From Atherix ibis (lineage: Eukaryota; Arthropoda; Insecta; Diptera; Athericidae): a DNA stretch of 64,000 nucleotides. Under the pieces are notes generated by a model. The model saw only the letters and a list, made by a program, of their open reading frames with translations. It did not search any database and was not told the DNA's origin. The translations under genes and the position numbers were made by a program. Positions within the stretch are counted from its first letter, which is position 1; the number at the start of each line of letters is the position of its first letter. The stretch covers positions 75,936,806 to 76,000,805 of the forward strand of contig OY282608.1 of NCBI GenBank assembly GCA_958298945.1. The letters are read 5' to 3'. Positions 22,775-33,700 of this stretch are shown piece by piece.

Positions 22775-22850
22775 AAGTTTGTTTGTTTGTTGGCTTGTTC
22801 GTTTATTTGTTTGTTGGTTACTTGGTTTGTTGGTTTGATGGTTTGTTGGC
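22775..22850. repeat. Module E, first of four dispersed copies
   Basis: GTAAGTTTG is followed about 60 bp later by GGTTACTTGG and then GGTTTGATGG. Copies have the first A of GTAAG at 22775, 38220, 49411 and 55822, and the A of GATGG at 22838, 38283, 49474 and 55885. Displacements are 15445, 11191 and 6411 bp for both markers. This order of variants was not seen elsewhere in the window. Confidence 0.82.
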
Positions 22851-24132
22851 TTGTTGGCTTGTTGGTTTGTTGGTTTGTTGGTTTGTTGATTTGTTGGTTT
22901 ATTTGTTTGTTGGCTTATTGGTTTGTTGGTTTGTTGGTTTGTTCGTTTGTTGGTTTGTTGGTTTGTTGGTTACTTGGTTTGTTGGTTTGTAGGTTTGTTA
23001 GTTTGTTGGTTTGTTGGTTTGCTGGTTTGTTGGTTTGTTGGTTTGTTGGTTTGTTGGTTTGTTGGTTTGTTGGTTTGTTGGTTTGTTGGTTTGTTCGTTT
23101 GTTCGTTTGTTCGTTTGTTCGTTTGTTCGTTTGTTCGTTTGTTGGTTTGTTGGTTTGTTGGTTTGTTGGTTTGTTGGTTTGTTGGTTTGTAGTTTGTTCG
23201 TTTGTTGGTTTGTTGGTTTGTTGGTTTGTTGGTTTGTTCGTTTGTTGGTTTGTTGGTTTGTTGGTTTGTTGGTTTGTTGGTTTGTTGGTTTGTTCGTTTG
23301 TTCGTTTGTTGGCATGTTGGTTTGTTGGCTTGTTGGCTTGTTGGTTTGTTGGTTTGTTGGTCTGCTGGTTTGTTGGTTTGTTGGCTTGTTGGTTTGTTGG
23401 TTTGTTGGTTTGTGGGTTTGTTGGTTTGTTTGTTTGTTTGTTTGTTGGTTTGTTGGTTTGTTGGTTTGTTGGTTTGTTGGTTTGTTGGTTTGTTTATTTG
23501 TTCGTTTGTTGGTTTGTTGGTTTGTTGGTTTGCTCATTTGTTCGTTTGTTCGTTTGTTGGTTTTTTGGTTTGTTGGTTTGTTGGTTTGTTGGTTTATTTG
23601 TTTGTTGGTTTGATGGCTTGTTGGTTTGTTGACTTGTTAGTTTGTTGGTTTGTTGGTTTGTTGGTTTATTTGTTTGTTGGTTTGTTGGTTTGTTGGTTTG
23701 TTCGTTGGTTGGTTTGTTGGTTTGTTGGTTTGTTGGTTTACTGGTTTGTTGGCTTGTTGGTTTGTTGACTTGCTGGTTTGTTGGTTAGTTTGTTTGTTGG
23801 TTTGTTCGTTTGTTGGCTTGTTGGTTTATTGGTTTGTTGGCTTGTTGGTTTGTTGGTTTGTTGGTTTGTTGGTTTGTTAGTTTGTTGGTTTGTTGGTTTG
23901 TTGGTTTGTTGGTTTATTGGGTTGTTGGTTTGTTGGTTTGTGGGTTTGTTGGTTTTTTGGTTTGTTGGTTTGTTGGTTCGTTAGTTTGTTGGTTTGTTGG
24001 GTTGTTGGCTTGTTGGTTTGTTGGTTTTTTGGTTTGTTGGTTTGTTGGTTTATTTGTTTGTTGGCTTGTTGGCTTGTTGGTAAGTTGGCGTGTTGGTTTG
24101 TTGGCTTGTTGGTTTGTTTGTTTGTTGGTTTG

Positions 24133-25205
24133 TTCGTTTGTTGGCTTGTTGGTTTGTTGGTTTGTTGGCTTGTTGGTTTGTTGGTTTGTTGGTTTGGTGG
24201 TTTGTTGTTTTGTTGGTTTTTTGGTTCGTTGGTATGTTGGTTTGTTGGTTTGTTGGCTTGTTGGTTTGTTGGTTTGTTGGTTTGTTGGTTTGTTGGTTTG
24301 TTGGTTTGTTGGTTTGTTGGTTTGTTTGTTTTTTGCTTTGTTGGTTTGTTGGTTTGTTGGTTTGTTGGTTTGTTAGTTTGTTTGTTTGTTCGGTTGTTGG
24401 TTTTTTGGTTTGTTGGTTTGTTGGTTTGTTGGTTTGTTGGTTTGTTGGTTTGTTGGTTTGTTGGTTTGTTGGCTTGTTGGTTTGTTGGTTTGTTCGTTTG
24501 TTGGTTTGTTCGTTTGTTGGTTTGTTTGTTTGTTTGTTTGTTGGTTTTTTGGTTTGTTGGTTTGTTGGTTTGTTGGTCTGTTGGTTTGTAGGTTTGTTGG
24601 TTTGTTGGTTTGTTGGTTTTTTGGCTTGTTGGTTTGTTGGTTTGTTCGTTTGTTGGTTTTTTGGTTTGTTGGTTTGTTGGTTTGTTGGTTTGTTGGGTTG
24701 TTGGCTTGTTGGCTTGTTGGTTTGTTGGTTTGTTTGTTTGTTGGCTTGTTGGCTTGTTGGTTTGTTTGTTTGTTGGTTTGTTGGTTTGTTGGTTTGTTTG
24801 TTTGTTGGTTTGTTGGTTTGTTCGTTTGTTGGCTTGTTGGTTTGTTGGCTTGTTGGCTTGTTGGTTTGTTGGTTTGTTGGTTTGTTGGTTTGTTGGTTTG
24901 TTGATTTGTTGGCTTGTTGGTTTGTTGGTTTGTTGGTTTGTTGGTTTGTTGGTTTGTTGGTTTGTTAGTTTGTTCGTTTGTTGGCTTGTTGGTTTGTTGG
25001 TTTGTTGGCTTGTTGGTTTGTTGGTTTGTTGGTTTGGTGGTTTGTTGTTTTGTTGGTTTTTTGGTTCGTTGGTTTGTTGGTTTGTTGGTTTGTTGGTTTG
25101 TTGGTTTGTTGGTTTGTTGGTTTGTTGGTTTGTTGGTTTGTTGGTTTGTTGGTTTGTTGGTTTGTTTGTTTTTTGCTTTGTTGGTTTGTTGGTTTGTTGG
25201 TTTGT
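24133..25205. repeat. 840-bp (105-unit) displaced duplication
   Basis: TTCGTTTGTTGGCTTG (24133 and 24973), GGTTTGGTGG (24191 and 25031) and TTTTGCTTTG (24331 and 25171) are each displaced exactly 840 bp, with no register change over at least 200 bp. After the TTTGCTTTG mark the copies diverge: one leads to a TTCGGTTG unit, the other to TTTGTTTGTTGG. Confidence 0.82.
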
Positions 25206-25869
25206 TAGTTTGTTTGTTTGTTGGTTTGTTTGTTTGTTGGTTTGTTGGTTTGTTGGTTTGTTGGCTTATTGGTTTGTTGGTTGATTGGTTTGTTCGTTTG
25301 TTGGTTTGTTGGTTTGTTGGTTTGTTGGCTTGTTGGCTTGTTGGTTTGTTGGTTTGTTGGTTTGATGGTTTGTTGGTTTGTTGGGTTGTTGGCTTGTTGG
25401 TTTGTTGGTTTGTTGGTTTGTTTGTTTGTTGGCTTGTCCGTTTGTTGGTTTGTTGGCTTGTTGGCTTGTTGGTTTGTTGGTTTGTTGGTTTGTTGGTTTG
25501 TTGGTTTGTTGGTTTGTTGGTTTGCTGATTTGTTCGTTTGTTCGTTTGTTGGTTTTTTGGTTTGTTGGTTTGTTGGTTTGTTGGTTTATTTGTTTGTTGG
25601 TTTGTTGGCTTGTTGGTTTGTTGGCTTGTTGGTTTGTTGGTTTGTTGGTTTGTTGGTTTGTTGGTTTATTTGTTTGTTGGTTTGTTGGTTTGTTGGTTTG
25701 TTCGTTTGTTGGTTTGTTAGTTTGTTGGTTTGTTGGTTTGCTGGTTTGTTGGCTTGTTGGTTTGTTGGTTTGTGGGTTTGTTAGTTTGGTTGTTTGTTCG
25801 TTTGTTGGTTTTTTGGTTTGTTGGTTTGTTGGTTTGTTGGTTTATTGATTTGTTGGTTTGTTGGTTTGT

Positions 25870-28800
25870 TGGTTTGTTGGTTTGTTGGCTTGTTGGTTTG
25901 TTCGTTTGTTGGCTTGTTGGCTTGTTGGTTTGTTGGTTTGTTGGCTTATTGGTTTGTTGGTTTGTTGGTTTGTTCGTTTGTTGGTTTGTTGGTTTGTTGG
26001 TTTGTTCGCTTGTTGGTTTGTTGGTTTCTTTGTTTGTTGGTTTTTTGGTTTGTTGGTTTGTTGGTTTGTTGGTCTGTTGGTTTGTAGGTTTGTTGGTTTG
26101 TTGGTTTGTTCGTTTGTTGGTTTGTTGGTTTGTTGGTTTGTTGGCTTGTTGTTTGTTGGTTTGTTGGTTTGTTTGTCAATTTGTTTGTTGGTTTGTTGGT
26201 TTGTTGGTTTGTTTGTTTGTTGGTTTGTTCGTTTGTTGGCTTGTTGGTTTGTTGGTTTGTTGGCTTGTTGGTTTGTTGGTTTGTTGGTTTGGTGGTTTGT
26301 TGTTTTGTTGGTTTTTTGGTTCGTTGGTTTGTTGGTTTGTTGGTTTGTTGGTTTGTTGGTTTGTTGGTTTGTTGGTTTGTTGGGTTGTTGGTTTGTTGGT
26401 TTGTTGGTTTGTTCGTTTGTTGGCTTGTTGGTTTGTTGGCTTGTTGGCTTGTTGGTTTGTTGGTTTGTTGGTTTGTTGGTTTGTTGGTTTGTTGGTTTGT
26501 TGGCTTGTTGGTTTGTTGGTTTGTTGGTTTGTTGGTTTGTTGCTTTGTTGGTTTGTTAACTTGTTGGTTTGTTGGTTGGTTGGTTTGTTTGTTTGTTGAT
26601 TAATTGGTTTGTTGGTTTGTTGGTTCGTTGGCTTGTCGGTTTGTTGGTTTGTTGGTTTGTTGGTTTGTTGGTTTGTTGGTTTGTTGGTTTGTTTGTTTGT
26701 AGGTTTGGTCGTTTGTTGACTTGTTGGTATGCTGGTTTGTTGGCTTATTGGCTTGTTGGTTTGTTGGTTTGTTGGTTTGTTGATTTGTTGGTTTATTTGT
26801 TTGTTGGTTTGTTTGTTTGTTGGTTTGTTTGTTTGTTGGTTTGTTCGTTTGTTGGTTTGTTGGTTACTTGGTTTGTTGGTTTGTTGGTTTGTTGGTTTGT
26901 TGGTTTGTTGGTTTGATGGTTTGTTGGTTTGTTGGTTTGTTGGTTTGTTGGTTTGTTGGTTTGTTGGTTTGTTCGTTTGTTCGTTTGTTCGTTTGTTCGT
27001 TTGTTGGTTTGTTGGTTTGTTGGTTTGTTGGTTTGTTGGTTTGTTGGTTTGTTGGTTTGTTGGTTTGTTGGTTTGTTGGTTTGTTGGTTTGTTGGTTTGT
27101 TGGTTTGTTCGTTTGTTGGTTTGTTGGTTTGTTTGTTTGTTGGTTTGTTGGTTTGTTGATTTGTTCGTTTGTTCGTTTGTTGGCATGTTGGTTTGTTGGC
27201 TTGTTGGCTTGTTGGTTTGTTGGTTTGTTGGTCTGCTGGTTTGTTGGTTTGTTGGCTTGTTGGTTTATTGGTTTGTTGGTTTGTTGGTTTGTTTGTTTGT
27301 TGGTTTGTTTGTTTGTTCGTTTGTTGGTTTTTTGGTTTGTTGGTTTGTTGGTTTGTTGGTTTGTTGGTTTGTTGGTTTGTTGGTTTGTTCGTTTGTTGGT
27401 TTGTTGGTTTGCTGATTTGTTCGTTTGTTCGTTTGTTGATTTTTTCGTTTGTTGGTTTGTTGGTTTATTGGTTTATTTGTTTGTTGGTTTGTTGGCTTGT
27501 TGGTTTGTTGGCTTGTTGGTTTGTTGGTTTGTTGGTTTGTTGGTTTATTTGTTTGTTGGTTTGTTGGTTTGTTGGTTTGTTCGTTTGTTGGTTTGTTGGT
27601 TTGTTGGTTTGTTGGTTTGCTGGTTTGTTGGCTTGTTGGTTTGTTGGTTTGTGGGTTTGTTTGTTTGTTTGTTTGTTCGTTTGTTGGTTTTTTGTTTTGT
27701 TGGTATGTTGGTTTGTTGGTTTGTTGGTTTGTTGATTTGTTGGTTTGTTGGTTTGTTGGTTTGTTGGTTTGTTGGTTTGTTGGTTTGTTGGTTTGTTGGT
27801 TTGTTGGTTTGTTGGCTTGTTGGTTTGTTGGTTTGTTGGTTTGTTGGTTTGTTGGTTTGTTGGTTTGTTGCTTTGTTGGTTTGTTAACTTGTTGGTTTGT
27901 TGGTTGGTTGGTTTGTTTGTTTGTTGGTTACTTGGTTTGTTGGTTTGTTGGTTTGTTGGCTTGTCGGTTTGTTGGTTTGTTGGTTTGTTGGTTTGTTGGT
28001 TTTTTGGTTTGTTTGTTTGTAGGTTTTGGTCGTTTGTTGACTTGTTGGTTTGTTGGCTTGTTGGCTTGTTGATTTGTTGGTTTGTTGGCTTGTTGGTTTG
28101 TTTGTTTGCTGGTTTGTTGGCTTGTTGGTTTGTTGGTTTGTTAGTTTGTTTGTTTGTTGGTTTGTTCGTTTATTTGTTTGTTGGTTACTTGGTTTGTTGG
28201 TTTGCTGGTTTGTTTTCTTATTGGCTTGTTGGTTTGGTGGTTTGTTGGTTTGTTGGCTTGTTGGTTTGTTCGTTTGTTGGCTTGTTGGCTTGTTGGTTTG
28301 TTGGTTTGTTGGCTTATTGGTTTGTTGGTTTGTTGGTTTGTTCGTTTGTTGGTTTGTTGGTTTGTTGGTTTGTTCGCTTGTTGGTTTGTTGGTTTCTTTG
28401 TTTGTTGGTTTTTTGGTTTGTTGGTTTGTTGGTTTGTTGGTCTGTTGGTTTGTAGGTTTGTTGGTTTGTTGGTTTGTTCGTTTGTTGGTTTGTTGGTTTG
28501 TTGGTTTGTTGGCTTGTTGTTTGTTGGTTTGTTGGTTTGTTTGTCAATTTGTTTGTTGGTTTGTTGGTTTGTTGGTTTGTTTGTTTGTTGGTTTGTTCGT
28601 TTGTTGGCTTGTTGGTTTGTTGGTTTGTTGGCTTGTTGGTTTGTTAGTTTGTTGGTTTGGTGGTTTGTTGTTTTGTTGGTTTTTTGGTTCGTTGGTTTGT
28701 TGGTTTGTTGGTTTGTTGGTTTGTTGGTTTGTTGGTTTGTTGGTTTGTTGGGTTGTTGGTTTGTTGGTTTGTTGGTTTGTTCGTTTGTTGGCTTGTTGGT

Positions 28801-30770
28801 TTGTTGGCTTGTTGGCTTGTTGGTTTGTTGGTTTGTTGGTTTGTTGGTTTGTTGGTTTGTTGGTTTGTTGGCTTGTTGGTTTGTTGGTTTGTTGGTTTGT
28901 TGGTTTGTTGGTTTGTTGCTTTGTTGGTTTGTTAACTTGTTGGTTTGTTGGTTGGTTGGTTTGTTTGTTTGTTGGTTAATTGGTTTGTTGGTTTGTTGGT
29001 TTGTTGGCTTGTCGGTTTGTTGGTTTGTTGGTTTGTTGGTTTGTTGGTTTGTTGGTTTGTTGGTTTGTTTGTTTGTAGGTTTGGTCGTTTGTTGACTTGT
29101 TGGTTTGTTGGCTTGTTGGCTTGTTGATTTATTGGTTTGTTGGCTTGTTGGTTTGTTCGTTTGCTGGTTTGTTGGCTTGTTGGTTTGTTGGTTTGTTAGT
29201 TTGTTTGTTTGTTGGTTTGTTCGTTTATTTGTTTGTTGGTTACTTGGTTTGTTGGTATGCTGGTTTGTTGGCTTATTGGCTTGTTGGTTTGTTGGTTTGT
29301 TGGTTTGTTGATTTGTTGGTTTATTTGTTTGTTGGTTTGTTTGTTTGTTGGTTTGTTTGTTTGTTGGTTTGTTCGTTTGTTGGTTTGTTGGTTACTTGGT
29401 TTGTTGGTTTGTTGGTTTGTTGGTTTGTTGGTTTGTTGGTTTGATGGTTTGTTGGTTTGTTGGTTTGTTGGTTTGTTGGTTTGTTGGTTTGTTGGTTTGT
29501 TCGTTTGTTCGTTTGTTCGTTTGTTCGTTTGTTGGTTTGTTGGTTTGTTGGTTTGTTGGTTTGTTGGTTTGTTGGTTTGTTGGTTTGTTGGTTTGTTGGT
29601 TTGTTGGTTTGTTGGTTTGTTGGTTTGTTCGTTTGTTGGTTTGTTGGTTTGTTCGTTTGTTGGTTTGTTGGTTTGTTGATTTGTTCGTTTGTTCGTTTGT
29701 TGGCATGTTGGTTTGTTGGCTTGTTGGCTTGTTGGTTTGTTGGTTTGTTGGTCTGCTGGTTTGTTGGTTTGTTGGCTTGTTGGTTTATTGGTTTGTTGGT
29801 TTGTTGGTTTGTTGGTTTGTTGGTTTGTTTGTTTGTTCGTTTGTTGGTTTTTTGGTTTGTTGGTTTGTTGGTTTGTTGGTTTGTTGGTTTGTTGGTTTGT
29901 TCGTTTGTTGGTTTGTTGGTTTGCTGATTTGTTCGTTTGTTCGTTTGTTGATTTTTTCGTTTGTTGGTTTGTTGGTTTATTGGTTTATTTGTTTGTTGGT
30001 TTGTTGGCTTGTTGGTTTGTTGGCTTGTTGGTTTGTTGGTTTGTTGGTTTGTTGGTTTATTTGTTTGTTGGTTTGTTGGTTTGTTGGTTTGTTCGTTTGT
30101 TGGTTTGTTGGTTTGTTGGTTTGTTGGTTTGCTGGTTTGTTGGCTTGTTGGTTTGTTGGTTTGTGGGTTTGTTAGTTTGTTTGTTTGTTCGTTTGTTGGT
30201 TTTTTGTTTTGTTGGTATGTTGGTTTGTTGGTTTGTTGGTTTGTTGATTTGTTGGTTTGTTGGTTTGTTGGTTTGTTGGTTTGTTGGTTTGTTGGTTTGT
30301 TGGTTTGTTGGTTTGTTGGTTTGTTGGTTTGTTGGCTTGTTGGTTTGTTGGTTTGTTGGTTTGTTGGTTTGTTAGTTTGTTGCTTTGTTGGTTTGTTAAC
30401 TTGTTGGTTTGTTGGTTGGTTGGTTTGTTTGTTTGTTGGTTACTTGGTTTGTTGGTTTGTTGGTTTGTTGGCTTGTCGGTTTGTTGGTTTGTTGGTTTGT
30501 TGGTTTGTTGGTTTTTTGGTTTGTTTGTTTGTAGGTTTGGTCGTTTGTTGACTTGTTGGTTTGTTGGCTTGTTGGCTTGTTGATTTGTTGGTTTGTTGGC
30601 TTGTTGGTTTGTTTGTTTGCTGGTTTGTTGGCTTGTTGGTTTGTTGGTTTGTTAGTTTGTTTGTTTGTTGGTTTGTTCGTTTATTTGTTTGTTGGTTACT
30701 TGGTTTGTTGGTTTGCTGGTTTGTTTTCTTATTGGCTTGTTGGTTTGGTGGTTTGTTGGTTTGTTGATTT
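25870..30770. repeat. Two tandem copies of a 2.37-2.52-kb HOR
   Basis: Markers displaced 2368 bp include a GGCTTG (25889/28257), TTCGCTTG (26007/28375) and TTTGTCAATTTG (26177/28545). Further right the shift becomes 2376 (GTTAAC 26555/28931), 2386 (TAGGTTTGG 26701/29087), 2520 (GGCATG 27184/29704) and 2512 (GTTAAC 27883/30395, and TAGG before GGTCG 28021/30533). The rare TTTTCTTATTGG at about 28217 recurs at 30728. The shift changes by 8-bp multiples except for small non-octamer indels. Homology to a third copy breaks near 30.77 kb. Confidence 0.85.
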
Positions 30771-33700
30771 GTTGGTTTATTTGTTTGTTGGTTTGTTTGT
30801 TTGTTGGTTTGTTTGTTTGTTGGTTTGTTCGTTTGTTGGTTTGTTGGTTACTTGGTTTGTTGGTTTGTTGGTTTGTTGGTTTGTTGGTTTGTTCGTTTGT
30901 TCGTTTGTTCGTTTGTTGGTTTGTTGGTTTGTTGGTTTGTTGGTTTGTTGGTTTGTTGGTTTGTTGGTTTGTTGGTTTGTTGGTTTGTTGGTTTGTTGGT
31001 TTGTTGTTTTGTTCGTTTGTTTGTTTGTTGGTTTGTTCGTTTGTTGGTTTGTTGGTTTGTTGATTTGTTCGTTTGTTCGTTTGTTCGTTTGTTGGCATGT
31101 TGGTTTGTTGGCTTGTTGGCTTGTTGGTTTGTTGGTTTGTTGGTCTGCTGGTTTGTTGGTTTGTTGGCTTGTTGGTTTGTTGGTTTGTTGGTTTGTTGGT
31201 TTGTTGGTTTGTTAGTTTGTTTGTTTGTTCGTTTGTTGGTTTTTTGGTTTGTTGGTTTGTTGGTTTGTTGGTTTGTTGGTTTGTTGGTTTGTTGGTTTGT
31301 TCGTTTGTTGGTTTGTTGGTTTGCTGATTTGTTTGTTTGTTCGTTTGTTGATTTTTTCGTTTGTTGGTTTGTTGGTTTATTGGTTTATTTGTTTGTTGGT
31401 TTGTTGGCTTGTTGGTTTGTTGGCTTGTTGGTTTGTTGGTTTGTTGGTTTGTTGGTTTGTTGGTTTATTTGTTTGTTGGTTTGTTGGTTTGTTGGTTTGT
31501 TCGTTTGTTGGTTTGTTGGTTTGTTGGTTTGTTGGTTTGCTGGTTTGTTGGCTTGTTGGTTTGTTGGTTTGTGGGTTTGTTAGTTTGTTTGTTTGTTCGT
31601 TTGTTGGTTTTTTGGTTTATTGGTATGTTGGTTTGTTGGTTTGTTGGTTTGTTGGTTTGTTGGTTTGTTGATTTGTTGGTTTGTTGGTTTGTTGGTTTGT
31701 TGGCTTGTTGGTTTGTTCGTTTGTTGGCTTGTTGGCTTGTTGGTTTGTTGGTTTGTTGGCTTATTGGTTTGTTGGTTTGTTGGTTTGTTCGTTTGTTGGT
31801 TTGTTGGTTTGTTGGTTTGTTCGTTTGTTGGTTTGTTGGTTTGTTTGTTTGTTGGTTTTTTGGTTTGTTGGTTTGTTGGTTTGTTGGTCTGTTGGTTTGT
31901 AGGTTTGTTGGTTTGTTGGTTTGTTGGTTTGTTCGTTTGTTAATTTGTTGGTTTGTTGGTTTGTTGGTTTGTTGGTTTGTTGGTTTGTTGGTTTGTTGGT
32001 TTGTTGGTTTGTTCGTTTGTTGGTTTTTTGGTTTTTTGGTTTGTTGGTTTGTTGGTTTGTTGGTTTGTTGGTTTGTTGGTTTGTTGGTTTTTTGGGTTGT
32101 TGGCTTGTTGGCTTGTTGGTTTGTTGGTTTGTTTGTTTGTTGGCTTGTTGGCTTGTTGGTTTGTTTGCTTGTTGGTTTGTTGGTTTGTTGGTTTGTTGGT
32201 TTGTTGGTTTGTTGGTTTGTTGGTTTGTTCGTTTGTTGGCTTGTTGGTTTGTTGGCTTGTTGGCTTGTTGGTTTGTTGGTTTGTTGGTTTGTTGGTTTGT
32301 TGGTTCGTTGGTTTGTTGGCTTGTTGGTTTGTTGGTTTGTTGGTTTGTTGGTTTGTTGGTTTGTTGCTTTGTTGGTTTGTTAACTTGTTGGTTTGTTGGT
32401 TGGTTGGTTTGTTGGTTTGTTGGTTAATTTGTTTGTTGGTTTGTTTGTTTGTTCGTTTGTTCGTTTGTTGGTTTTTTGGTTTGTTGGTTTGTTGGTTTGT
32501 TGGTTTATTTGTTTGTTGGTTTGTTGGCTTGTTGGTTTGTTCGCTTGTTGGTTTGGTGGTTTGTTGTTTTGTTGGTTTTTTGGTTCGTTGGTTTGTTGGT
32601 TTGTTGGTTTGTTGGTTTGTTGGTTTGTTGGTTTTTTGGTTTGTTGGTTTGTTGGTTTGTTGGTTTGTGGGTTTGTTAGTTTGTTTGTTTGTTCGTTTGT
32701 TGGTTTTTTGGTTTGTTGGTTTGTTGGTTTGTTGGTTTGTTGGTTTGTTGGTTTATTGGTTTGTTTGTTTGTTGGTTTTTTGGCTTGTTGGTTTGTTCGT
32801 TTGTTAGCTTGTTGGCTTGTTGGTTTTTTTGTTTGTTGGCTTATTGGTTTGTTGGTTTGTTGGTTTGTTCGTTTGTTGGTTTGTTGGTTTGTTGGTTTGT
32901 TGGTTTGTTCGTTTGTTGGTTTGTTGGTTTGTTTGTTTGTTGGTTTTTTGGTTTGTTGGTTTGTTGGTTTGTTGGTCTGTTGGTTTGTAGGTTTGTTGGT
33001 TTGTTGGTTTGTTGGTTTGTTGGTTTGTTGGCTTGTTGGTTTGTTGGTTTGTTGGTTTGGTGGTTTGTTGTTTTGTTGGTTTTTTGGTTCGTTGGTTTGT
33101 TGGTTTGTTGGTTTGTTGGTTTGTTAGTTTGTTTGTTTGTTCGGTTGTTGGTTTTTTGGTTTGTTGGTTTGTTGGTTTGTTGGTTTGTTGGTTTGTTGGT
33201 TTGTTGGTTTGTTGGTTTGTTGGTTTGTTGGTTTGTTGGTTTGTTGGTTTGTTGGCTTGTTGGTTTGTTGGTTTGTTCGTTTTTTGGCTTGTTGGCTTGT
33301 TGGTTTGTTGGTTTGTTGGCTTATTGGTTTGTTGGTTTGTTGGTTTGTTCGTTTGTTGGTTTGTTGATTTGTTGGTTTGTTCGTTTGTTGGTTTGTTGGT
33401 TTGTTTGTTTGTTGGTTTTTTGGTTTGTTGGTTTGTTGGTCTGTTGGTTTGTAGGTTTGTTGGTTTGTTGGTTTGTTCGTTTGTTGGTTTGTTGGTTTTG
33501 TTCGTTTGTTGGTTTGCTGGTTTGTTGGATTGTTGGTTTGTTAGTTTGTTGGTTTGTTGGTTTGTTTGTTTGTTGGTTTGTTGGTTTGGTCGTTTGTTGA
33601 CTTGTTGGTTTGTTGGCTTGTTGGCTTGTTGATTTATTGGTTTGTTGGCTTGTTGGTTTGTTCGTTTGCTGGTTTGTTGGCTTGTTGGTTTGTTGGTTTG

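Larger units (their letters stand above)
20001..25869. repeat. Mosaic satellite region, 20.0-25.9 kb
   Basis: Recognisable modules recur but no single period spans the region. GGCATG occurs at 20029 and 23313 (3284 bp apart). GTTAAC occurs at 21374 and 22462. A GGGTTGTTGG mark occurs near 21.04, 22.26, 24.70 and 25.38 kb. The first copy of the long-range GTAAG/GATGG module is at 22775-22838. Two local duplications (176 bp and 840 bp) are listed separately. No gene or unique sequence is visible. Confidence 0.75.

Noticed and set aside
26176..27186. 336-codon minus-strand open frame beginning with ATG and rich in Asn, Gln, Thr, Lys and Pro
   Set aside because: The ATG is the reverse complement of the GGCATG variant, so every GGCATG copy yields such a frame (others end near 6714, 7049, 13241, 16604 and 31098). 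The product is the octamer read in reverse with no other structure. It is not evidence for a surface or antifreeze-type repeat protein.
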